DNA from: a virus
Virus record (IMG/VR): IMGVR_UViG_3300047440_000444
Span: 1-35,168 of that record
DNA length: 35,168 nt
Strand: one strand, 5' to 3'
A program made the position numbers and the translations under genes. Below the pieces are notes generated by a model, which made no database searches, was not told the DNA's origin, and saw only the letters and a program-made list of their open reading frames with translations. Of this stretch, positions 17,154 to 25,000 are shown one piece after another (positions within the stretch are counted from its first letter, which is position 1; every line of letters starts with the position of its first letter).

Positions 17154-17191
17154 TTCGCGCCCTCAAAAAGTTAGAACTATTTTGAGCTTTG

Positions 17192-17299
17192 GACGAGTAA
17201 GCCCGTGTACGTCCATGACTTGGCGAACAGTCATACAGCCTTGACATGGCGAGTGTCTATACAACCATGAACTTGCGAGGTTCGATACGGCACATAGAA
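17192..17299. repeat. 26-bp imperfect tandem repeats in the capsid-gene leader
   Basis: On the plus strand GGCGA or TGCGA occurs at 17222, 17248 and 17274, exactly 26 bases apart, each followed after six variable bases by ATAC and then a C-rich end and a CCwTGA-like junction. A looser copy (GACGA) lies at 17192. Variable hexamers inside conserved flanks give each unit a different potential small hairpin. The array is in the untranslated leader of the capsid mRNA (minus strand). Confidence 0.55.
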
Positions 17300-17331
17300 T
17301 ATAGCATTAAGAGATATCGTATCATAGCCCT

Positions 17332-17363
17332 AAATAAAAAGACGAGAGGCATAACCCCTCGTC
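17332..17363 (-). terminator. Rho-independent terminator between scaffold and capsid genes
   Basis: Read on the minus strand, a 9-bp stem GACGAGGGG / CCTCTCGTC (one G-T pair) with loop TTATG is followed by TTTTTATTT. It would end or attenuate transcripts from the terminase-portal-scaffold block before the capsid gene. Confidence 0.8.
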
Positions 17364-17420
17364 CCAAAAACTAATTCGTCACACAAAGAAATGACTTGGT
17401 TATATTAGCATATTATATTT

Positions 17421-18137
17421 TTATTGGTTAGCCTGATCGCGCATCAATTGTAACTTCTTTTGAATGCGTTCACGATCTGAGTCAGATATGATACGGCGTG
17501 TATCATAATTCTCGATGAATCCAAGCGCTCCTCCAGCTGCAGATTTTGCCGGAGCTGATGCAACTGATTTGGGCTTATTTCTATTTTCTTCAAGCTTTTG
17601 TTCTGCATATGATGCCTGTGTTTGGGCAATCCCGTTATGTCTTAAAGCCATATAAGCTAGTTTGCCTTTTGCATACCAGTCTTTTGCATTAGCAATAGCC
17701 TCTACATCATCTGGGGATATTGCTGCAAGAGTTCTCATGTTCTCTGAAGTAACTACCTGCGCATAATCACTATGCTGCGACTTAAGTTTAGCTTCTGCGG
17801 ATGCTTGTATATTTTGTTCTTGCATACGAGCTAGATGTTCGGATATCTCTTGATTCTTACGCTCTTGTTCTCTAACTTTTTTTGTCAGTTCCTTATAATA
17901 TTTACCTGAAACATAGCCTTCGTCATCAATGTCATGATCTTCATCGCGACGTGGCTGCTGATATTGTGGCTGTTGGTATTGAGGAGCACTGAGTCGATCT
18001 TGTCTTTCTCGTTCTAATTCTTGAAGACGTTGTTGTGCCTTCTCATAATTGTCCCTTAAAAGTCTAAAGTTCTTATCGGATTGACTTTGTTGCGCTTCTT
18101 CAATTACTTCTGGTTGTGTTTTTAATGTTTCATCCAT
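17421..18137 (-). CDS. Scaffold-like coiled-coil protein
   Basis: 238 residues from ATG 18137 (an ATG at 18146 in the same frame is also possible). Residues 15-130 are an almost uninterrupted charged helix (NYEKAQQRLQELERERQDRL, KYYKELTKKVREQERKN) with a proline/glutamine break (QYQQPQYQQP) at about 55-65. The C-terminus is basic with RRIISDSDRERIQKKLQ, like the coat-binding tail of phage scaffolds. It lies just before the major capsid gene. This is the classic scaffold position; no protease partner was seen. Confidence 0.7.
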   Translation of the reverse strand: MDETLKTQPEVIEEAQQSQSDKNFRLLRDNYEKAQQRLQELERERQDRLSAPQYQQPQYQQPRRDEDHDIDDEGYVSGKYYKELTKKVREQERKNQEISEHLARMQEQNIQASAEAKLKSQHSDYAQVVTSENMRTLAAISPDDVEAIANAKDWYAKGKLAYMALRHNGIAQTQASYAEQKLEENRNKPKSVASAPAKSAAGGALGFIENYDTRRIISDSDRERIQKKLQLMRDQANQ

Positions 18138-18663
18138 TCTCTTCATCCTTCTTTAGTTTTATGACTACGTTATTAATTTTATTGCCATTTTCCTTATCAA
18201 CCCATTTATCAAGATCGCCACGTGCAAAAAGTATAGCGAATTTAGGCGTTCGTCCATATTCTTTATCAAATTGATATGCTCCGGGATTTGCTACGATCTC
18301 ATCTACACTTTGTTTAGTGGGCAATGTCCATAGAAATTCTAATGTTCCAGTAAGATGATGATATTTAAATACGGACTGGGCATATACAGGAGTTGGGCAA
18401 TCTATCTTTGTCATAATTTTATTAACTGGCTTTCTTAATCCCGCTTCTTTTATATGCGCTATATCAACATAAAAGTCTTTATTCTCATGAACTGGGAATT
18501 TCTTATGTATATTGACCGTTTCATTAATAGCCTTCCAGAGATCATTACTATTATAAGGCCTAAAATCCCAATAATTCTGCCAGAAATGCTCATCTTCCTG
18601 TGCATTAACTTCAGCAATCATCTGTCCGACTGTTTTTTTCTTTTCTATTTTATTTTGCAGCAT
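18130..18663 (-). CDS. 177-residue protein of unknown function
   Basis: Contains EHFWQNYWDFRPYNSNDLWK, a beta-rich centre (TPVYAQSVFKYHHLTGTLEF) and a lysine-rich end. It overlaps the scaffold-like gene by 8 bases and is preceded by GGAG inside a GC-rich hairpin (18676-18703). Proteins with such a FLWTLPTKQSVDEI segment are seen between portal and scaffold genes in related-looking phages, but the role is not known. A virion or assembly role is inferred from context. Confidence 0.55.
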   Translation of the reverse strand: MLQNKIEKKKTVGQMIAEVNAQEDEHFWQNYWDFRPYNSNDLWKAINETVNIHKKFPVHENKDFYVDIAHIKEAGLRKPVNKIMTKIDCPTPVYAQSVFKYHHLTGTLEFLWTLPTKQSVDEIVANPGAYQFDKEYGRTPKFAILFARGDLDKWVDKENGNKINNVVIKLKKDEENG

Positions 18664-18675
18664 ACTAACTCCATA

Positions 18676-18704
18676 CCCGGGCGGGCCCGCATGCCTACCC
18701 GGGC
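18676..18704. other. GC-rich hairpin in front of the 177-residue gene
   Basis: CCCGGG occurs at 18676-18681 and 18698-18703 around a GC-rich interior, giving a strong stem in an otherwise AT-rich genome. It lies between the stop of the 59-residue gene and the ATG at 18663. It has no T-run, so translation control or RNA stability is more likely than termination. Confidence 0.45.
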
Positions 18705-18714
18705 TTTCTAATTA

Positions 18715-18894
18715 CTATTTAGACTTCATCTTTTTTTTCTTTTTCTTTCGTTTTGTTTCTGAATAAGCTATCGCAACAGCTTGCTTAGGCTCAGTAACTA
18801 CAGGACCAACCTTGGAAGATGCATGCAATTGCCCTTCTTCGAATTCCTTCATTACCTTCGCAAATTTTCTTCTTCCCATCATTTTCTTTGCCAT
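18715..18894 (-). CDS. Small basic DUF6496-like protein
   Basis: 59 residues beginning MAKKMMGRRKFAKVMKEF, with a centre EGQLHASSKVGPVVTEPKQA, then AIAYSE and a run of six lysines. The pattern (VMxEFxxGxLxSSxGxxVTxPKQAxAIAxSEA) is that of DUF6496 proteins, which are small, very basic and common in phage and bacterial genomes without a known function. AAGGA precedes the ATG. It could bind DNA or RNA through its basic tail. Confidence 0.75.
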   Translation of the reverse strand: MAKKMMGRRKFAKVMKEFEEGQLHASSKVGPVVTEPKQAVAIAYSETKRKKKKKKMKSK

Positions 18895-18997
18895 GGTGTT
18901 CCTTAGGTAAATAAATTAATACTATAGTCATGCAATAGCTAGGACATTGTACTTAGGATACAAAACTACTGCTTGATTTAAGTTAATAGAAATATGA

Positions 18998-19147
18998 TTA
19001 TTGAGCGCCAACCCTGTCTGCCATCCAAGATTTAATCTGTTTAGCAGTAGGCTTTTTGTTGTGATCCTGTCTAAAATCTTTAGGTGTATTTAAAATTGCA
19101 TATGCAATCTTCATACATTTCTTATTGGTCCTAATCATTCCTGGCAT
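18998..19147 (-). CDS. 49-residue basic protein
   Basis: ATG 19147 is chosen because GAGGT lies five bases upstream and because a terminator at 19157-19178 separates it from the previous gene; a longer in-frame start at 19231 would run through that terminator. The product (MPGMIRTNKKCMKIAYAIL and onward) ends SWMADRVGAQ and is helical and basic. Unknown function. Confidence 0.55.
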   Translation of the reverse strand: MPGMIRTNKKCMKIAYAILNTPKDFRQDHNKKPTAKQIKSWMADRVGAQ

Positions 19148-19156
19148 TGTAACCTC

Positions 19157-19178
19157 AAAAAGGGGCCGAAGCCCCTCT
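19157..19178 (-). terminator. Rho-independent terminator with UUCG tetraloop
   Basis: On the minus strand GGGGC-TTCG-GCCCC followed by TTTTT. It lies 7 bases past the stop of the 74-residue gene downstream of portal, so it reduces expression of the genes that follow or sets a separate unit. Confidence 0.85.
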
Positions 19179-19184
19179 AAACAA

Positions 19185-19409
19185 TTAAACTTTTGATATT
19201 TTAAATGCTTTACGTAGTTCACGACCGTCATATCTCATAGTGTCTTGAACACCAGAAAATAGATCCTTAGCAGCTGATCCTGTTAATGGATAGCTATCGC
19301 TTGGCCAATATTTATCTACGGCTTGACGAGGACATAGTGATGGAGCACTAAAGTCATCCTTGATCATGATGGGCGATTTACGTCCGTTCATTTTGACGTA
19401 TTTTTCCAT
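19185..19409 (-). CDS. 74-residue unknown protein after portal
   Basis: Starts MEKYVKMNGRKSPIMIKDDF and ends RYDGRELRKAFKISKV. GGGAG precedes the ATG by about eight bases. No motif is recognised. A tight position between portal and a terminator suggests it is expressed with terminase and portal and may be a head-assembly accessory. Confidence 0.6.
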   Translation of the reverse strand: MEKYVKMNGRKSPIMIKDDFSAPSLCPRQAVDKYWPSDSYPLTGSAAKDLFSGVQDTMRYDGRELRKAFKISKV

Positions 19410-19424
19410 AGTAGGTCTCCCTGG

Positions 19425-21467
19425 TTATATAGATTGCTGATCGTTATGATCAGGCTCTTTTTCTTCGCGTTTCAATCTTAGCAAATTTTCTAGATGTGCT
19501 ATATCCCTTGTCTTAATGTCCGCTTCGATTAATTCAAGTTCTCGCAATGCTTTAGCATAGTTAAGTATTGCTTCATAATCTTCATTAACCGCCTTAGATT
19601 TTCTTTCCTCAGCTTGGGCCTTGTTATCCTCAATGCGCGATATTCTTTCTGCTGCCATGCCCTTATTGGCCATAGCCGTAGCTTGCGTAAGTTCAATACG
19701 AGCCTGAGCTTCTTGCATCTGCATTTGACTAGCAACTTGCTGTGCTTGTGATTGCGCCTGTTCCTGCTGCTGGAAGAACTGCATAAGTTTATCTTTATTT
19801 TGAAGCGCAGCTTCGCCTATGGCATAAGATGCTGGGATATCATACCCAAGTTGCTTAAGCTGAACAATTTGAGCGAATGCCATTTGTTTTTGGCTTTCTG
19901 TATCAAATCCAAGTTGAACCTGGCATTGATATTTGCCGAATTCTTTATCATAAAAGTATGGAGATAGTTCTTCACCGCCAAGTATTCTTTTAACCTTTGC
20001 TGGCGTATAGTTCATTTTTATAGCGCGTAGGAATATATCACCAAGTCTTTTTACTGTGAAATCAAAGTTATCAAATAAGCTTTGAAGTGTGGTAAGTCCC
20101 GCTCCCTGCCTATATGAAGCCAATAGAGCTGCAACATCTTGCGTCGCCGCACCCAACATCTCTTCATTGACACCAGTAACAAGATTGAATTGCTGCCCAT
20201 ATACTTCACCAAGTTGGAAGAATCCTGCTGGTATTGGTGGCGGCTGAATCTGTACTACATCAGTGGCGATATTAGCTTCGCGCTTAACTGGTATAATTCT
20301 TCCATTGCCAGTCTGAAATAAATGGTTGACGTCCAATATGGCGTTTTCTTTAAATATCCAACCTGAGTTTACTACAGATTGAATATAGTCGCTGGTTAGG
20401 GTTACACGTTGATTATAAAGTATTTGAGCATCTCTAAGTGAATACGCAACAGATTGTATTCTATTGTAAACGCTTGGCATAATAGTATTAAAGAATCCGT
20501 AAGATCCAACAAATGGATAATCATCTATTAATAGAGGTTGATGCCCATCCCAGAATACGTCATCTTGAATTAGTATTGCGAGCCTAACGGTTGGGACATT
20601 CTGTGTAATCAATTCTACATCTGGGTTATCAAATAAAAACTGATTCACATCTACATTCTTATTGTAAGATATATCAAGCATGTCGCCATTAATCTTATCA
20701 ACGAGCATTCGCTGTTTACGATAGTCTCGATAATAATATTCATCATATGCCAGAAGGCTTCTAGGAGCCTGTCCTTGATTCTCCATAACATATTGAAATC
20801 TTCCATCACGCCCTACGCCCATAGCATTTGATTGTAGTGACATAACACGATCGAATTCAGAATCTGGAACTAATGATCCAGCTGTAGCATGAGTGACATA
20901 ACTACGCCTTGTCATAAATGAGCAGTCAGAAAAGTCCATATTTCTAAAATACGGATCAAAGAACATATATGTGAGTGGAACTGACTCAACTTTTAGATCA
21001 CCGTTAACAGGATCGTTTCTAAAATCTAAGTATAGATGCAGGAAATCTAGTCCCGAAACACATGCTCCATTATAAAATGATCTAGAAAGAGTTTCTTGAA
21101 CGTTTTCATTTTTATATAATGCTAATAGAAGTCGTGTTTGCTGATCTGCCGTTTGTTGTGAAGCATTCTCTACCGGAATAACAATTGTTGATTTTCTATT
21201 TTTACGCTGCCAACCACCAATAAATCCTAGTGTTGGACGAACCCTATTGAGCGAAACTTGAGCTGATGGCTGACCGGGTACTGCCGTAATACCAAAACCA
21301 ATAGCGCGAGAAGTATCTCCGCATTCTAGTCGAGCGTTTGTAGACGCTTCTGACCACATGATACCTAAAATGGATTGATTAACGAGATAATCAGAGTCCC
21401 ATTTTTTTTTTATATATCCAAATCTATCATTAGGATTGGGTAGATCTTCAAATGTACGCATTAACAT
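19425..21467 (-). CDS. Portal protein, P22-like
   Basis: 680 residues, the usual size for P22-type portals. The N-terminal third has RRSYVTHATAGSLVP and the wing/stem region includes LTYMFFDPYFRNMDFSDCSF, DDYPFVGSYGFFNTIMPSVYNRIQSVAYSLRDAQ and QEIN-type FNLVTGVNEEMLGAATQDVA. The C-terminus (from about residue 560) is a long Gln/Ala/Glu coiled coil (QQQEQAQSQAQQ) like the P22 barrel. Twelve copies would form the DNA channel and motor dock. Start at 21467 or the ATG two codons later. Confidence 0.85.
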   Translation of the reverse strand: MLMRTFEDLPNPNDRFGYIKKKWDSDYLVNQSILGIMWSEASTNARLECGDTSRAIGFGITAVPGQPSAQVSLNRVRPTLGFIGGWQRKNRKSTIVIPVENASQQTADQQTRLLLALYKNENVQETLSRSFYNGACVSGLDFLHLYLDFRNDPVNGDLKVESVPLTYMFFDPYFRNMDFSDCSFMTRRSYVTHATAGSLVPDSEFDRVMSLQSNAMGVGRDGRFQYVMENQGQAPRSLLAYDEYYYRDYRKQRMLVDKINGDMLDISYNKNVDVNQFLFDNPDVELITQNVPTVRLAILIQDDVFWDGHQPLLIDDYPFVGSYGFFNTIMPSVYNRIQSVAYSLRDAQILYNQRVTLTSDYIQSVVNSGWIFKENAILDVNHLFQTGNGRIIPVKREANIATDVVQIQPPPIPAGFFQLGEVYGQQFNLVTGVNEEMLGAATQDVAALLASYRQGAGLTTLQSLFDNFDFTVKRLGDIFLRAIKMNYTPAKVKRILGGEELSPYFYDKEFGKYQCQVQLGFDTESQKQMAFAQIVQLKQLGYDIPASYAIGEAALQNKDKLMQFFQQQEQAQSQAQQVASQMQMQEAQARIELTQATAMANKGMAAERISRIEDNKAQAEERKSKAVNEDYEAILNYAKALRELELIEADIKTRDIAHLENLLRLKREEKEPDHNDQQSI

Positions 21468-21537
21468 TTATATGGCCCCTATGTTAAATAACTTTAATCC
21501 TTTACCATAGCATAATAAACTTGTACTGCTATTACGA

Positions 21538-21687
21538 TTACCCATCCATTTGTTTTAAAGCGATCTTGGCTCTTATAATAAGACCATCTAGTAACTTTAA
21601 ATCCATATTATCTATTTCTTTACTATCATTTATAATTCTCTGGAAATATGGGGACTGGCAGAGAATTATAAATTCAATTTCGTTCAT
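21538..21687 (-). CDS. 49-residue helical protein between terminase and portal
   Basis: ATG 21687 with AAAGG upstream opens 49 codons: MNEIEFIILCQSPYFQRI, then a charged stretch and a second helix (KLLDGLIIRAKIALKQ), ending MDG. It is in the terminase-portal block and shares orientation and spacing with its neighbours. No domain is recognised. Confidence 0.55.
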   Translation of the reverse strand: MNEIEFIILCQSPYFQRIINDSKEIDNMDLKLLDGLIIRAKIALKQMDG

Positions 21688-21717
21688 TGCAATTACCTTT
21701 GACTATGCTACTATAAT
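21687..21717 (+). promoter_or_regulatory. Candidate promoter of the plus-strand small RNA
   Basis: TATAAT at 21712-21717 is a perfect -10 box. The best -35 match is TTGCAA at 21687-21692 with a 19-base spacer, which is weaker. Transcription would start at about 21721-21724, right where the hairpin begins. It opposes the surrounding late genes. Confidence 0.45.
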
Positions 21718-21720
21718 GCG

Positions 21721-21787
21721 AACTAATTGACCTCCTTTCTTAATTGGTTAGTTTACATCCAGGGTAGCAATGCCCTGGTTTTTTTTT
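21721..21787 (+). ncRNA. Candidate small RNA with anti-Shine-Dalgarno loop
   Basis: The 66-base plus-strand stretch between two minus-strand genes is built as promoter, hairpin, terminator. The hairpin has 10-bp arms (21721-21730 and 21744-21753; seven Watson-Crick and three G-U pairs) and a 13-base loop CCTCCTTTCTTAA. CCTCCTTTCT equals the 3' end of 16S rRNA that pairs with ribosome binding sites in many bacteria. The G-U pairs are possible only in the plus-strand RNA (they would be A-C mismatches on the other strand), which favours this strand. A linker leads to a terminator. It may bind ribosome binding sites on phage or host mRNAs; a packaging RNA is a less supported alternative. Confidence 0.5.
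21759..21787 (+). terminator. Rho-independent terminator of the small RNA
   Basis: CCAGGG (21759-21764) pairs with CCCTGG (21773-21778) and is followed by nine T. No plus-strand protein gene lies upstream, so it belongs to the small RNA. Confidence 0.8.
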
Positions 21788-22001
21788 AATTATTGATAGA
21801 TCTTTTAAGTAGCTCTCGAAATTCTTTAATTAAATCATCATCAACTCTATAATGAATTCTAAGTGCTCGCGCCATATTACCATCACTATCCCCCAACTTA
21901 ATAAGATATTCTGAATACAACATGCCTTTTAATTCAATCACATCAAATTTATATGGCCATGTTTCTTGAAGCATTTTCTCGATCTTACCTTTAGCATTCA
22001 T
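21786..22001 (-). CDS. 71-residue protein after terminase
   Basis: Starts MNAKGKIEKMLQETWPYKF and contains ELKGMLYSEYLIKLGDSDGNMARALRIHYR, mostly helical and charged. Its ATG overlaps the terminase stop (1 base shared), so it is translationally coupled. It may be a terminase partner or assembly factor; no family is known. Confidence 0.6.
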   Translation of the reverse strand: MNAKGKIEKMLQETWPYKFDVIELKGMLYSEYLIKLGDSDGNMARALRIHYRVDDDLIKEFRELLKRSINN

Positions 22002-25000
22002 TAGAAATGTGACCTTTTCTTATTAGTAAACGCAGGAAGTATATTCATATCCGGATGCGTTCTATTAAGATGTCTTTGTCTAATCGCATCATAATCTTCC
22101 GGCCTAAGATATGTTCCTGTAAGTGGAATAGCTTGGCACATATATCTAAAAGCATCGGCATAGTGATTCCATTTTGACTTAGCTGGCACCGGCAAATACA
22201 TCTGATTCTTTTCATCCCATTGCCGCTTATAGTTCTCTAGTGCATCAATAAGCGTCTGACATCTAACATCATTTATCCAGACTTTAGGAAACATCATAAG
22301 CGCATTCTCTATACTTTCAAGAACATGGACTTGTTTAAGTATTGTATGTTCAATACCAAGATCACGAGCCATAGTTGCGCGTGTTATAGCGTTATTCCCA
22401 AACTCACGAACGCGCATGTCATGGGGGAAGAAATGACCCCCATACCGATATCCTAGCTCTCTAGATTTATCATGTAAAATGCCAACATAATGGTCAATTC
22501 CCACACCAGAATTAGAATAGCAATCAATTATTCGGATAATTGCTGAATCACCTGCCTGTTGCCAAAATATTATTGTGGTTGGATCATTTACGCCAATATC
22601 GAATGCTGAGTATACGAGCAATCCTGGTTCATGTGGCACATGACATATTTGACCATTATTGCGAAGTCTATCTAATGAACTACCAAACCAAGATCCGGTA
22701 ACGCCACGCTCAAACGAGACTTCATACTCCTGCTCATAAAGACATGGATCCATCTGGGCCCTTTCATCTTCAAGGATATCATATGGTATATGTTGTATCT
22801 CTGATGTTTTTTGCTTAAGTACAAACCAGTCTGGTAGAGCCTCTGCCATCTTTGTTAGATGCCAAAGATGATTCTTCCCACGTGGCGTATTATGAGATAT
22901 GAATCCATTTGAAAAGAATGAATGAGTTTCTGGGATCACAAAGTCATAAACATCATTGCGCGATTCTTCAATTGAGGCTATCGGTGAGTAATAGAACTTT
23001 TCCTTAAGTAGATCATATAAATACCAATTTTGCGCCTTTGAATTAATCAATTCTAGATCAGACCTTGTCATCATAGATTTAGATTGTATGTGATCAGGAA
23101 TATTATATCCAACTAAAAGATCGTGGTTAACATCATAAAGGTTCTGTGATGCTCTTCTATATTTCATCGGAATAGTTTCTTGCTCTGTCATCTTACTCGC
23201 AATCGAATATTTTATGAGCTTATAAAATAACCATGCAAAGTGATCTTTAATTGTAAGTTGAGGTAGTTTTCCATGGGTATCTACATAGGAAATAATTCCT
23301 AAATTAAGAAGTATAATCTGTAGATCTTGCAAAAAGCTAAGGTGTTTATAGTTAAGAAAGATATTTCCCCATGTATTCAGATTAAGGCGATATGTTTCTG
23401 AATACACATCGAATATGCCGCGCAAAAAGCTAATCATTTGATTACGATTAAACTTAAACACTTCATCCGGCATTCTAGGATTATCTAAAAACTCTAATCC
23501 TAGATCTTTCATAGTTTTACGAAGAATCTTATTAAACTTTCCCTTATAGCGGCAGTTTAACTCAAGAAACATATTGTCTGTATGTATTTGTGTTTCGCGA
23601 GTTGCCTCAATACTGCCATCAAGGATTAACGTTCCTATAAAATAAAGACAATCAACATCAATTGAATCAGCTTGTTTCTCGGGCCATATATCCTGACCAT
23701 ATTGGATAGGTAATCGTGAGCCAATTACTAACTTATCTGCTGGTATCCACTGCTTTCCATCCCAAAGTTGATGTATAGGCGTGCATTCAATTTGATAACC
23801 AGATTCAAGCGTAATCTTTAATGTATCTTGCTTGCGCCCATAGTAAAATTGTTCTGCCGCGTGAAATCCTTCAAGACCAAATATATTCTCTTTAAGATCT
23901 GTATATTCTTTACGCGAGCTAGATACTTTTGATATCTTACGCATTCCATTAGATGTGATAACTACGGTATCAGGTGCAACACATGATACTATAAGGCACC
24001 ATCCACCATTAGCGGCTATAATGGGGCGTATCATATTAAATACTTCAGCAGATTCCATAATCGCGAATTCTGATAGAATTAAGGCATAGGCGTTTGTACC
24101 TATAAGAGAAGTATTAAAGTTCTTTACGCCAATACACTGTAAGATGCTTCCGTTAATGAACGTGATCTTCATCTCAGATCGATTTACATTCTTTATAAGC
24201 TGTTTGGGAATATAATCTAACCATTGTATACCATCATTAGATATGGCATCAAAAATTACCTTGCGAATATGGGTGTATGTCGGCAAGCAATAGTATACCA
24301 AACAGACTTTTTTTATACATTGCCGTATGGCTAAATTCCAGGCTGAAATATCTTTTCCAGAGTTATGTACAACATATCCATTGGCAACAAAATTACCATA
24401 TGTCGTTGTTTCAATATCATATAGCTCTTCATCAGAATGATCTGCTATTGTGAAACTAGATCTAAAGCATCCGTGAGTTATTTTGTTAGTTTTTGTAGAG
24501 TCACTTATTTTACTTAGCGCTTCATCTTGTTTCTCTGTCTTACCATATATTTTTACAGCTGTTAGAATTCTTCTTACACTATCAGATTTTGATATCTTTA
24601 TCTTCCAGTTACTTTGTTTTTCATAGTATGGAACTTGTGGCACTATCCCAATTTTACGCAGCAGCCAATACATATCCCAAGCCATATTATAACTAACACC
24701 ACAACTCAATGTTATCTCTATTGCCGGAGGTATACTATGCATAGTATCACTTGCTATAAAGCCATTCTTATGACAATAGATATTACCATCTCCAGATATA
24801 TATGCAGTAATAAACCTTAATATTGATTCTTCATTATAATCCCATATAAATGGGAACAATCTTCTATCACTTTTGGAAACATCTAATCCATATTTTCTAA
24901 AAAATTCTTTAATCTTATTTTTAGTTTTACCGCCACCATTTGTACCATTAGAAAATCCTAAATCAAATCCTTTCCCCTTTGGCCTCCATATAGATTGATA

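Noticed and set aside
17270-17292. tRNA-like T-arm (GGTTCGAT)
   Set aside because: The flanking bases do not form the five-pair stem and no other tRNA arms were found.
17192-17299. CRISPR-like array
   Set aside because: Units are only 26 bases with six variable bases each and imperfect flanks; no spacer-length unique segments and no cas genes.
19148-19231. Longer start for the 49-residue gene
   Set aside because: It would translate through the terminator hairpin and into the previous gene; the downstream ATG has its own GAGGT site.
21521-21730. Plus-strand ORF of 69 codons before the small-RNA terminator
   Set aside because: No ribosome site, antisense to a better minus-strand gene (21538-21687); the terminator is better explained by the small RNA.
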